A DNA stretch of 5,431 nucleotides. It comes from Methylovulum sp. Its GTDB lineage: Bacteria; Pseudomonadota; Gammaproteobacteria; Methylococcales; Methylomonadaceae. How positions within the stretch are numbered: position 1 is the first letter of the stretch; the number at the start of each line of letters is the position of its first letter. The translations under genes were made by a program, and so were the position numbers. The DNA is taken from assembly GCA_004299465.1 (NCBI GenBank), contig SCST01000009.1, forward strand, positions 1 through 5,431. The letters run 5' to 3'. The notes under the pieces were generated by a model. It did not search any database. It had not been told where the DNA came from and saw only the letters and a program-made list of their open reading frames with translations. Positions 1-5,122 of the stretch are shown here, piece after piece.

Positions 1-350
1 ATGTCCAGATACTGGGGCGCACACGCTACTGGTTAAGGTATCAATTACCGGAACGCTATATACGCAAGAATTCATTACCGTTATGTATCGGTCAAAAACA
101 GATCTGGTATATATTGCGCTTGATCACGCCGGACACCAATGTCCGCTTTGACCATTGCGCGAAACCCGAATTTGACAGCTGGCGCTGGGTGGATTACTGG
201 GAACCGCTGAACGATGTCGTGTACTTCAAGCGTAAGGTCTACCAAAAAGCAATGAGCGAGCTAGGCGTTCTTCTCGCGACTAACGGCATACCCGTTAAGG
301 CTGAGGGTTATCCTGCTAAAAAAAATAAAGCCAAGAAGGCTAAATCCTAA
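1..350 (+). CDS. rppH: RNA 5'-pyrophosphohydrolase RppH (Nudix hydrolase), C-terminal part only
   Basis: The reading frame is open from base 3 to the TAA at 348-350 and gives the last 115 residues; the start and the Nudix box (GX5EX7REUXEEXGU) lie left of the window. RppH removes pyrophosphate from the 5' triphosphate end of RNA in the cytoplasm, which opens mRNA to RNase E decay. Identification rests on close similarity to remembered E. coli RppH: a VQILGRTRYWLRYQLPERY stretch at the left edge, then LCIGQKQIWYIL (E. coli VCIGQKQKWFLL), then PEFDSWRWVDYW (E. coli PEFDGWRWVSYW) and VVYFKRKVYQKAM. The C-terminus is a lysine-rich tail (KKNKAKKAKS), which is variable in the family. An internal TTG at 114 could be mistaken for a start, but the homology clearly continues upstream of it. 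The stop lies 2 bp from the stop of the opposing cpdA. Confidence 0.93.
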   Translation, partial: VQILGRTRYWLRYQLPERYIRKNSLPLCIGQKQIWYILRLITPDTNVRFDHCAKPEFDSWRWVDYWEPLNDVVYFKRKVYQKAMSELGVLLATNGIPVKAEGYPAKKNKAKKAKS

Positions 351-352
351 GC

Positions 353-1171
353 TTAATAGCCTTCCGTATCGGTCTGCAATCCCACCAATCGCCCAGGCAA
401 CCTGGTAATTTCCGTTGCGATATGTCCGTCGGCATGCAGTTGTATTAAACGGTATGCCGGCGACGTATCGTCGAGGCTGAACTCCCGGCTTCCGGGCTTA
501 AATTGAAAGCAGGTTGACGGCGTACCTAATACGCGAACCGCCCCCGTTGTTTTATCCATCTCCTGGTGAATATGCCCATTGACAATCAGCTTGGCTCGCG
601 GGTATTTGCCGATCACCGCCAAAAACTCACCGCTATTTTCTATCATCATCGTATCCATCCAAATGCTATCCGTCTTCAGGCAATGGTGATGCACGGCGAT
701 CAATGCGTATTTGTCCAGATTAGCTTGCAGGCAGTCTTCGAGATAGGCCAATTCCGCAGCCGCCAAACGCCCCCCGTCCGCCCCCGGAATCTGGCTGTTC
801 AGGACGATAATTTGCCAATCATTCAAAACCAGGTGTTTGCGGCAATTGATCAGCCGGGTATTAAAAACCTGCTGCATCAAGGCATCATCATCATGATTGC
901 CGGGCAGGCAAAGACAGGGTATATCGAGTGCTGTCAGCTTGTCCAAAATATACTGGTAACTTTCGATGACCGGATCTTGAGCAAGGTCGCCGGTAAGCAG
1001 GATTAAATCAAACGAGCGATGCCCGGCAAAAGCCAGTGCCAGCACCGCATCAAAATAATACGCCGTATTAAGCCCCAACAATGTCGCATCCTGGCTGGCA
1101 AGGATATGTAAATCCGTTATTTGCAATATTGACAGGCAATCGGAGGGCAGGCAGGCAGGCAGGTTCGTCAT
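353..1171 (-). CDS. cpdA: 3',5'-cyclic-AMP phosphodiesterase CpdA
   Basis: This is a class III cyclic-nucleotide phosphodiesterase of the calcineurin-like metallophosphoesterase fold. It hydrolyses cAMP to 5'-AMP in the cytoplasm and so lowers CRP-type signalling. From the ATG at 1171 the protein has 272 residues (E. coli CpdA about 275). The five metal-binding blocks appear in order: D20-L-H22 (ILQITDLH), G61-D62 (LLTGDLAQD), G91-N-H-D94, H161-H-H163 and G199-H-I-H202, all with their key residues. A TTG nine codons upstream (1198) keeps the frame open but overlaps argA; the ATG is preferred because its N-terminal length before ILQITD matches E. coli and no good ribosome site favours the TTG. 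Only a weak GGA lies upstream of the ATG. It begins 8 bp after the argA stop, so it is probably translated from an argA-cpdA transcript. A GGCA repeat covers codons 3-8. Confidence 0.93.
   Translation of the reverse strand: MTNLPACLPSDCLSILQITDLHILASQDATLLGLNTAYYFDAVLALAFAGHRSFDLILLTGDLAQDPVIESYQYILDKLTALDIPCLCLPGNHDDDALMQQVFNTRLINCRKHLVLNDWQIIVLNSQIPGADGGRLAAAELAYLEDCLQANLDKYALIAVHHHCLKTDSIWMDTMMIENSGEFLAVIGKYPRAKLIVNGHIHQEMDKTTGAVRVLGTPSTCFQFKPGSREFSLDDTSPAYRLIQLHADGHIATEITRLPGRLVGLQTDTEGY
1146..1163. repeat. (GGCA)4.5 tetranucleotide tract inside the 5' end of cpdA
   Basis: Four and a half perfect GGCA units, read as TGCC on the coding strand, encode part of the N-terminal Leu-Pro-Ala-Cys-Leu-Pro segment of CpdA. 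Gain or loss of one unit would shift the frame just after the start codon. The tract is short compared with proven phase-variable tetranucleotide tracts, so switching is possible but unproven. Confidence 0.8.
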
Positions 1172-1179
1172 CGTCAGGA

Positions 1180-2496
1180 CTATTCCAGGTCTTTGCAAAG
1201 CACTTTAGAGTTTCTTTGCGGGTTATAAAGCACCTTTAGCGGTTCGGGAAGGCTATCAATATCTGACGACAAAAATCCCCGTTCGATAAACCAGTGCATG
1301 GTTTGCGTCGATAACACAAACAACTTTTTCAGGTTGAGCTGCCTGGCTTTACGGTAAGCATAGTCTAAAAGACGGTTAGCGCGAGCCGAACGCTGGTATT
1401 CAGGATGCACGGCGAGGCATGCAAGCGCTCCGAACTGACGTTGCGGGTTCGGGTGCAGCGCGATACAGCCGATAATCAGCCCGTCACGCTCAATGACAAT
1501 ATAATCGGCGATTTCCGTTTCAATTTTTTCCCTGGAACGTTTCGCGAGGATGCCTTGCTGTTCCAACGGCTTGATCAATTCCAGGATACCGCCTATATCG
1601 TTCAAAGTCGCAGGGCGCAATTCTTCATACGGCGTTGAACTGATCAAGGTGCCGATGCCGTCACGCGTAAACAATTCCAGCAACAACGCGCCATCCTGGC
1701 TTCGATTAATAAGGTGCACACGCGCTATGCCGGATTGGCAAGCTTGGATGGCTGCCTTAAGCGGCTGGCTGACCGACTCCTGCAACTGGGGATAGCGCTC
1801 CAGAAAAGCACTGACTTCGGCGGTGGTCATTTGCTGAACCTGTTCGCCGCTGTCCGGGTTGCAACAGTTTTGTTCCGTCAATAAAACCAGCTTTTCAGCC
1901 TTTAACGCGATAGCGACGGCAGTGGCTACCTGTTCAGCGGACAGGTTAAAAATCTCCCCGCTGGGCGAATAGCCTATAGGTGAAATCAACACCATATTGT
2001 CCTGGTCGAGCTGCTGGTGAATGGCTACGCTGTCGATACGGCGCACTTCGCCGGTATGGCAATAATCGACGCCATCAATAACGCCCAGCGGCTTGGCGGT
2101 AACAAAATTGCCGGAAGCGACTTTTATTTTAGCGCCCGCCATCGGCGAGTTCGCAAGTCCCAAGGACAGCAAAGCCTCAATCTCCACACGCACCAACCCT
2201 GCCGCTTCCTTGACGCACTGCAATGCCAGATCGTCGGTAATACGCAAATTATTATTAAAACGCGGCTCAGCATTCAATTTATTAAGACGCTGGTCGATTT
2301 GCGGGCGTATGCCGTGCACCAGCACCAAGCGAATGCCTAAGCTGTTGAGCAGCGCAAAATCATGGACATGATGATCGAAATCATCAGCCAACACCGCCTC
2401 GCCACCGAAAGAAATAACAAAGGTTTTGTTACGGTGGGCGTGGATATAGGGGGATGAGGCCCTGAACCAGTTGACGAATTCGTTTTGTAATATCAT
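1180..2496 (-). CDS. argA: N-acetylglutamate synthase ArgA (amino-acid N-acetyltransferase)
   Basis: ArgA catalyses the first step of arginine biosynthesis, acetyl-CoA plus L-glutamate to N-acetylglutamate, and in the classical bacterial form is feedback-inhibited by arginine. The protein has 438 residues (E. coli 443). Residues about 1-290 form an amino-acid-kinase-like domain, with WFRASSPYIHAHRNKTFVIS then GGEAV and LGIRLVLVHGIRPQID, matching E. coli FRHSVPYINTHRGKTFVI and LGIRLVVVYGARPQID. Residues about 290-438 form the GNAT acetyltransferase domain, with LACLAVHPEYQRSARA as the acetyl-CoA loop, LNLKKLFVLSTQTMHWFIE, and a C-terminal LYNPQRNSKVL segment (E. coli LYNYQRRSKVL). The N-terminus aligns well with E. 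coli, so the ATG at 2496 is kept although no Shine-Dalgarno sequence is visible. A palindromic repeat ends only 7 bp upstream of this ATG. cpdA follows 8 bp downstream. Confidence 0.97.
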   Translation of the reverse strand: MILQNEFVNWFRASSPYIHAHRNKTFVISFGGEAVLADDFDHHVHDFALLNSLGIRLVLVHGIRPQIDQRLNKLNAEPRFNNNLRITDDLALQCVKEAAGLVRVEIEALLSLGLANSPMAGAKIKVASGNFVTAKPLGVIDGVDYCHTGEVRRIDSVAIHQQLDQDNMVLISPIGYSPSGEIFNLSAEQVATAVAIALKAEKLVLLTEQNCCNPDSGEQVQQMTTAEVSAFLERYPQLQESVSQPLKAAIQACQSGIARVHLINRSQDGALLLELFTRDGIGTLISSTPYEELRPATLNDIGGILELIKPLEQQGILAKRSREKIETEIADYIVIERDGLIIGCIALHPNPQRQFGALACLAVHPEYQRSARANRLLDYAYRKARQLNLKKLFVLSTQTMHWFIERGFLSSDIDSLPEPLKVLYNPQRNSKVLCKDLE

Positions 2497-2503
2497 GGTG
2501 TTT

Positions 2504-2587
2504 GTAGGGTACGCACATCGCCACAGAGGGTATCGCGTACTTTTTCTAATTATCCCAACCCGAAAAAGGTACGCGGTGTGGGCCTAC
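2504..2587. repeat. 84-bp palindromic repeat with GTAGG/CCTAC ends in the argA leader
   Basis: The element starts GTAGG (2504-2508) and ends CCTAC (2583-2587). Its core is an inverted repeat: CGCGTACTTTTTC (2534-2546) pairs with GAAAAAGGTACGCG (2562-2575) with one bulged base, and CCACA (2521-2525) can pair with TGTGG (2577-2581). The AAAAAGGTACG and ATCGCGTAC words recur in the 3501-3579 repeat, so both belong to one dispersed family. It lies between hicB and argA, and any promoter or leader of argA must overlap it. There is no T-tract after the hairpin on the minus strand, so it is not a standard intrinsic terminator for hicB. Confidence 0.75.
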
Positions 2588-2636
2588 TTGGCTTCGCACA
2601 ACAGATAGCGCCTTACCGTGCTTAATCAGATTGTAT

Positions 2637-2852
2637 TTATACCGTCATTGCGTACAACGGCTTGGAGGGTTCCGGTACAGGGTCGCCGGATTTATAGCAA
2701 GCCGTAATCCATGCCGCCATCGCATCGTGCAATTCTATAATCGCTTCTCCCTCCGTGCGTCCCCAGGCGTTACATCCCGGCAAATCAGGGGCCAAAGCAA
2801 TATAACCTTCGTCTTCATCGCTCCAAAAAATCTCAATCGGGTATTTGTTCAT
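2637..2852 (-). CDS. hicB: HicB-family antitoxin, orphaned (partner HicA is broken)
   Basis: The protein has 71 residues from the ATG at 2852. That start has a GGTGA ribosome site at 2858-2862 with 5-nt spacing; a GTG at 2861 would add three residues and is less likely. The sequence YPIEIFWSDEDEGYIALAPD then LPGCNAWG, GEAIIELHDAMAAWI and a GDPVPEPS tail is the typical compact HicB fold. HicB antitoxins bind and neutralise the HicA mRNA interferase. This short form ends right after the fold and shows no ribbon-helix-helix or HTH domain, so it probably does not bind DNA by itself. The start lies inside the 3' end of the hicA remnant (20-nt overlap), the usual hicA-hicB order. Because HicA is inactivated, HicB is now either a relic or a neutraliser of HicA supplied from elsewhere. 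Confidence 0.85.
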   Translation of the reverse strand: MNKYPIEIFWSDEDEGYIALAPDLPGCNAWGRTEGEAIIELHDAMAAWITACYKSGDPVPEPSKPLYAMTV

Positions 2853-2940
2853 GATTTTCACCGTATTTGTTAAGCATCACCGCCAATTGTCTGGCCTGAT
2901 AGGGCAAAATAAATTTGACTTTTATTTTTATGAATTTGCA
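2833..2940 (-). pseudogene. hicA: HicA toxin remnant, 3' fragment
   Basis: Between the inserted cassette and hicB the minus strand encodes a recognisable HicA C-terminus: MQ-IHKNKSQI in one frame (2938 to about 2912), then after one extra T near 2911 ILPYQARQLAVMLNKYGENHE up to a TGA at 2833-2835. The PYQxRQ...KYG motif is characteristic of the C-terminal part of HicA proteins. No start codon precedes it in a way that would give a useful protein. It overlaps the hicB start by 20 nt, as intact hicAB pairs often do. Joined to the 5' fragment at 3589-3729 through the TGCA flanks, it would complete a protein of about 86 residues, a normal HicA length. Confidence 0.75.
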
Positions 2941-2962
2941 CTGCCGAAAAAGTGCCGCCTAA

Positions 2963-3253
2963 CTACTTTCGCGATTGCCAATAATGCGGCTGTTTTCTCA
3001 AGTGCATGACGGCAATGATTTCTATCTGTGCCAACTTTGTCCGAAAAATGAGCGCGTAAGGGAAATGTAGTAGCCGACACTTTCTGACATCATCCTCTAT
3101 TTTTCGATACAACAACGGGTTGCGGCAAACACGATTGATCGCATCATCCATCGCCTCGATAAACCGCTTTTCTAACCCCGCTTGTTGCTGCTGGTAAAAC
3201 ATAATCGTTTGTTCCAATTCCTCGCGTGCTTGAGGATGCAGGAAAAATTTCAT
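2963..3253 (-). CDS. ParE/RelE-superfamily toxin of a type II toxin-antitoxin module
   Basis: The protein has 96 residues and the consensus layout of the ParE/RelE toxin fold: an N-terminal strand FFLHPQAREELE (residues 3-14), two helices including QAGLEKRFIEAMDDAINRV (24-42), the NPLLYRKI loop (45-52), VRKCRLLHFPYALIF (56-70), and the final strands IEIIAVMHL with the RKQPHYW ending (77-92). ParE-like members poison DNA gyrase and RelE-like members cleave mRNA at the ribosome. The sequence alone does not decide between them; the FPY...H...R.P.YW pattern with this antitoxin type is usually labelled ParE-like. Its ATG overlaps the antitoxin stop by 4 bp (ATGA, 3250-3253), which implies translational coupling. 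The gene is full length with no broken motif, so the pair may be active. Confidence 0.88.
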   Translation of the reverse strand: MKFFLHPQAREELEQTIMFYQQQQAGLEKRFIEAMDDAINRVCRNPLLYRKIEDDVRKCRLLHFPYALIFRTKLAQIEIIAVMHLRKQPHYWQSRK

Positions 3254-3474
3254 AAATAACGCTGTTTCAGCTCGTCCATCACTTTTTCGCCATCTATCAA
3301 AATCGCTGGATCAGCATCAATTTCCTTACAGCGTTTCTGGATTTCTTGCCGCCATGCTTCTGAAACAATAAAGTCTTCTTCGTAATCCAGACTTTCCAGC
3401 AGTATTTCCGCGATTTGCGCCCTTGATGCCGGGGCCAGTTTTAGGGCTTGTTCGGTAAGGGTTTCTATGTTCAT
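3250..3474 (-). CDS. Addiction-module antitoxin (TIGR02574 / Unstab_antitox type)
   Basis: The protein has 74 residues. It begins with a helix (IETLTEQALKLAPASRAQIA, residues 3-22) and a LLESLD segment (25-30), followed by EAWRQEIQKRCKEID (39-53) with the conserved Trp41, and ends GEKVMDELKQRYL. The W..EI..R...I......G..V..EL pattern is typical of the small acidic antitoxins that pair with ParE/RelE toxins. Such antitoxins are labile and neutralise the toxin by direct binding. The start is well supported: an AGAGGTGGG ribosome site lies at 3477-3485, immediately upstream of the ATG. The gene comes first in the operon and overlaps the toxin by ATGA. A perfect 8-bp palindrome (3501-3519) lies 27 bp upstream of the ATG and could be an autoregulatory operator, or simply part of the repeat there. 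Confidence 0.85.
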   Translation of the reverse strand: MNIETLTEQALKLAPASRAQIAEILLESLDYEEDFIVSEAWRQEIQKRCKEIDADPAILIDGEKVMDELKQRYL

Positions 3475-3476
3475 TT

Positions 3477-3485
3477 CCCACCTCT
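3477..3485 (-). promoter_or_regulatory. Strong ribosome binding site of the antitoxin gene
   Basis: AGAGGTGGG on the minus strand, with its GAGG core about 6 nt before the ATG at 3474, is the clearest Shine-Dalgarno sequence in the window. It fixes the antitoxin start and rules out the overlapping upstream frame as the expressed product. Confidence 0.75.
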
Positions 3486-3500
3486 AATCTTGGTTCAACG

Positions 3501-3579
3501 TGGTACGCATCGCGTACCATTTTCAAAGTGTTCCAGTTGAATTAGGTTCTAAAAAGGTACGTGTGTACCAGTACCCTAC
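3501..3579. repeat. Palindromic repeat with a CCTAC end, at the head of the TA cassette
   Basis: TGGTACGC (3501-3508) and GCGTACCA (3512-3519) form a perfect 8-bp stem with a 3-nt loop. GGTAC (3556-3560) and GTACC (3565-3569) form a second, smaller stem. The two halves are also inverted copies of each other across the central TTTT/AAAAA blocks, so the whole can fold into one large cruciform. It ends GTACCCTAC at 3579. The words ATCGCGTAC and AAAAAGGTACG are shared with the 2504-2587 repeat, which puts both in one family, although the GTAGG end expected on the left is not preserved here. It occupies the promoter region of the antitoxin-toxin operon. Confidence 0.7.
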
Positions 3580-3584
3580 GTGGC

Positions 3585-3729
3585 TGCATGGGTTCACCAT
3601 TACGCATAAAAACGCTTTACCACTCTGATGGATGAAACCACAACCAAGGCAATTTTACACGCATCGTCGAAACGAACCGCTTTCGGGTTATGCAGAACTG
3701 AAGCGATTAATTTCTCTTTATTTAGTCAT
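3585..3729 (-). pseudogene. hicA: HicA toxin remnant, 5' fragment
   Basis: A start is visible: an AAAGG ribosome site (3736-3740), 6 nt, then ATG ACT AAA (3729-3721). One base appears lost after this, since the HicA-like sequence NKEKLIASVLHNPKAV then RFDDACKIA continues in the next frame (3722-3648). A second base, probably a G near 3644, is missing before CGFIHQSGK (3642-3616). Between AAA (3616) and GTT (3613) only GC remains where about 12 nt for Gly-Ser-His-Arg are expected, so a 10-nt deletion removed the GSH motif with the catalytic histidine. VFMRNGEPMQ follows in the third frame and runs to 3585, where the cassette begins. HicA is an mRNA interferase with a dsRBD-like fold. This copy cannot make a functional protein. 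Family assignment is from motif memory, not a search. Confidence 0.75.
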
Positions 3730-3762
3730 TTTTAACCTTTATTGCCATAAATTTGTGCTGCC

Positions 3763-3786
3763 GTAGGTATGCACAGCGTACCATAC
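3763..3786. repeat. Short palindromic repeat just after the 443-residue gene
   Basis: GTAGGTATGC (3763-3772) and GCGTACCATAC (3776-3786) form an imperfect stem with one bulge and one C-A mismatch around a 3-nt loop. It begins 4 nt after the stop of the upstream minus-strand gene and shares the GTAGG and GCGTACC words with the larger repeats. It may act as a 3'-end hairpin for that transcript, but no U-tract follows, so a strict intrinsic terminator is not supported. Confidence 0.55.
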
Positions 3787-3790
3787 TTGG

Positions 3791-5122
3791 CTAATTTGGA
3801 ACGCGAAACGGGCTGATTGCAGGGTCTGGCCCATCGTATTCCAACACAATCCAATCATCGTCTTTATGTTCCTCTTCTTCCACAAATGCATTTTGAAGCG
3901 TATTCCCACGACTTAATTGGTTTTCAAAGAAATGAAGACATGAACGACTTGGATTAAGGGGATCTGATTTAAACCCATGTGCTTCAAGAAATAATTGAAG
4001 ATCAATTTCTCCCGCAAGTAGTTCTGTTAATGCCCTTGTGGAAATTTTGATTGTTTTTCCTGACATATGGAATCCTCCAAAATTTGATCGCCCTGTCTTT
4101 CCATTTTTACTATCCAAGTGATGAATTGCGTTAGCTGGTGTGGCTTCTGGTTTAGGTAAATGTTTTAAGATTTGTTCAAGTGCGTTAAACGTTTTTTGGA
4201 ATAGATGATTTTCACGTTCAGGATTCCAGTAAAGTTTAGGTTTGATGTTAATAGTGGTTTGAGGGAGAAATGTAACATGTGCCTCTTCGATGCGAAGTAT
4301 CAAAACCCAAAGAATATGGGTATGTGTTCTTAAATAGTTTTCTACAATTTCTTGGCAGCTATAAGCACCATTAACATCAGATCGTTCGTTGAGGGCATCA
4401 CATCTGCTATCGCAAACAATGATCCCCAGTGTTCCTGTGTAACCGCTTTTAATTAATTGTTGTCCCTTTTTTTGCAACGCATTTTTTAGCGGATTTTTGC
4501 TCGAATAGGGAATCGTGTAGCAAATATGACCACCACCGCCAAATCGCTTCTCGTTAGCATTGTAACGAATAGTGAAACGTACTTGGTTTTTATCGTAATG
4601 TAGCTTGTTTGATTTTTCTGGATTCCGAGCAATTTCGAGTAAAAATTCTCCTAGTTCAGCGGCTACAAATGTTTCTATTTCATTTTTAGGAGGCAACGTA
4701 AGGTAAACTTTTCGGTTACGATATTCTCCTTCTTCTACATATTCGACATCAATGTAAATGCCAGCAGCGTTATGTCCATTTTGTTGCAAATATTCTGAAA
4801 CGGCTTGAGTAAACTCAAAATATGGATTTTTTTGGTGAAGGTCTCTATCTGAAACGGCTCGAACGTCTGTTAAAAACTCTAAATTTGATTGCTTATCTTG
4901 AAACAAAATATCAGGGCGAGTTTCTCCTCCGTGATTTTGTTCGTGCAATACAATCCCATATTGACAAAATGCAGAAAGAACAACAGTTTCCCATTCAGCC
5001 GCCAAACCTTCTGTTACATCACCATTTAATCGATCAACAAGGCTTTTCACCTGTTCCCGAGATAGACTTTTTGCAACTACTTCAACAGCTTTTTGTATAT
5101 CTCGACGAACAAAAATCGCCAT
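3791..5122 (-). CDS. Uncharacterised 443-residue protein, possible PD-(D/E)XK-like nuclease with an acidic C-terminal module
   Basis: I do not recognise this family by name. The start is the ATG at 5122, with a weak TGAGAA ribosome site; a TTG at 5134 would add four residues. Residues 41-112 resemble a restriction-endonuclease-like core: a helix with E43/E45 (AAEWETVVLSAFCQYGI), then RPD (69-71), then a strand LEFLTDVRAVSD with D86-V-R88, and a following helix. In this reading the usual Lys of D/EXK is replaced by Arg, so catalysis is uncertain. Residues 211-242 (LKNALQKKGQQLIKSG and TLGIIVCDSRCD) look like a second core element. A linker near 325-350 leads to a separate module (about 352-443) with RALTELLAGEIDLQLFLEAH, an EEEE...DDDW acidic run and a DPAISPF end. 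No signal peptide or membrane helix is seen, so it is probably cytoplasmic. The gene is clearly more AT-rich than argA-cpdA, suggesting acquisition. A role in DNA defence is an inference. Confidence 0.88.
   Translation of the reverse strand: MAIFVRRDIQKAVEVVAKSLSREQVKSLVDRLNGDVTEGLAAEWETVVLSAFCQYGIVLHEQNHGGETRPDILFQDKQSNLEFLTDVRAVSDRDLHQKNPYFEFTQAVSEYLQQNGHNAAGIYIDVEYVEEGEYRNRKVYLTLPPKNEIETFVAAELGEFLLEIARNPEKSNKLHYDKNQVRFTIRYNANEKRFGGGGHICYTIPYSSKNPLKNALQKKGQQLIKSGYTGTLGIIVCDSRCDALNERSDVNGAYSCQEIVENYLRTHTHILWVLILRIEEAHVTFLPQTTINIKPKLYWNPERENHLFQKTFNALEQILKHLPKPEATPANAIHHLDSKNGKTGRSNFGGFHMSGKTIKISTRALTELLAGEIDLQLFLEAHGFKSDPLNPSRSCLHFFENQLSRGNTLQNAFVEEEEHKDDDWIVLEYDGPDPAISPFRVPN

Larger units (their letters stand above)
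2941..3584. mobile_element. Inserted cassette of about 644 bp carrying a complete TA operon, flanked by TGCA
   Basis: This block interrupts the hicA remnant. Removing it and one TGCA copy (2937-2940 or 3585-3588) rejoins the minus-strand coding sequence as GAA CCC ATG CAA ATT CAT, which fits the HicA sequence on both sides. The TGCA pair is therefore a candidate 4-bp target duplication, although so short and palindromic a match could be chance. The block contains the palindromic repeat 3501-3579 at one end, then the antitoxin and toxin genes, and ends 22 bp after the toxin gene. No transposase gene and no convincing terminal inverted repeats are seen, so it would have to move with help in trans or by recombination. 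Confidence 0.6.

Noticed and set aside
566..1006. 146-codon open frame on the + strand inside cpdA
   Set aside because: It lies antisense to a confidently identified CpdA with all metal-binding motifs, and its translation shows no family resemblance.
1405..2371. Several + strand open frames of 77-107 codons inside argA
   Set aside because: They are antisense shadows of the well-conserved argA frame and have no ribosome sites or recognisable domains.
2534..2575. Hairpin downstream of hicB as an intrinsic terminator
   Set aside because: The stem is AT-rich at the loop end and no U-run follows it on the minus strand; it fits better as part of the dispersed palindrome family.
2631..2873. 80-codon + strand open frame over hicB
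   Set aside because: It is antisense to HicB, whose sequence matches its family along the full length.
3326..3526. 66-codon minus-strand frame overlapping the antitoxin gene
   Set aside because: It starts inside the palindromic repeat, is rich in Arg/Gly/Pro as expected of an off-frame translation, and the strong ribosome site at 3477-3485 serves the antitoxin ATG instead.
2941..3584. Terminal inverted repeats at the ends of the TA cassette
   Set aside because: The ends (GCCACGTAGG on one side, CTGCCGAAAA on the other) share only two or three bases, which is no better than chance.
2504..3786. CRISPR-like array formed by the repeated palindromes
   Set aside because: The copies differ in length and sequence, the spacing is irregular and includes genes, and no cas genes are present.
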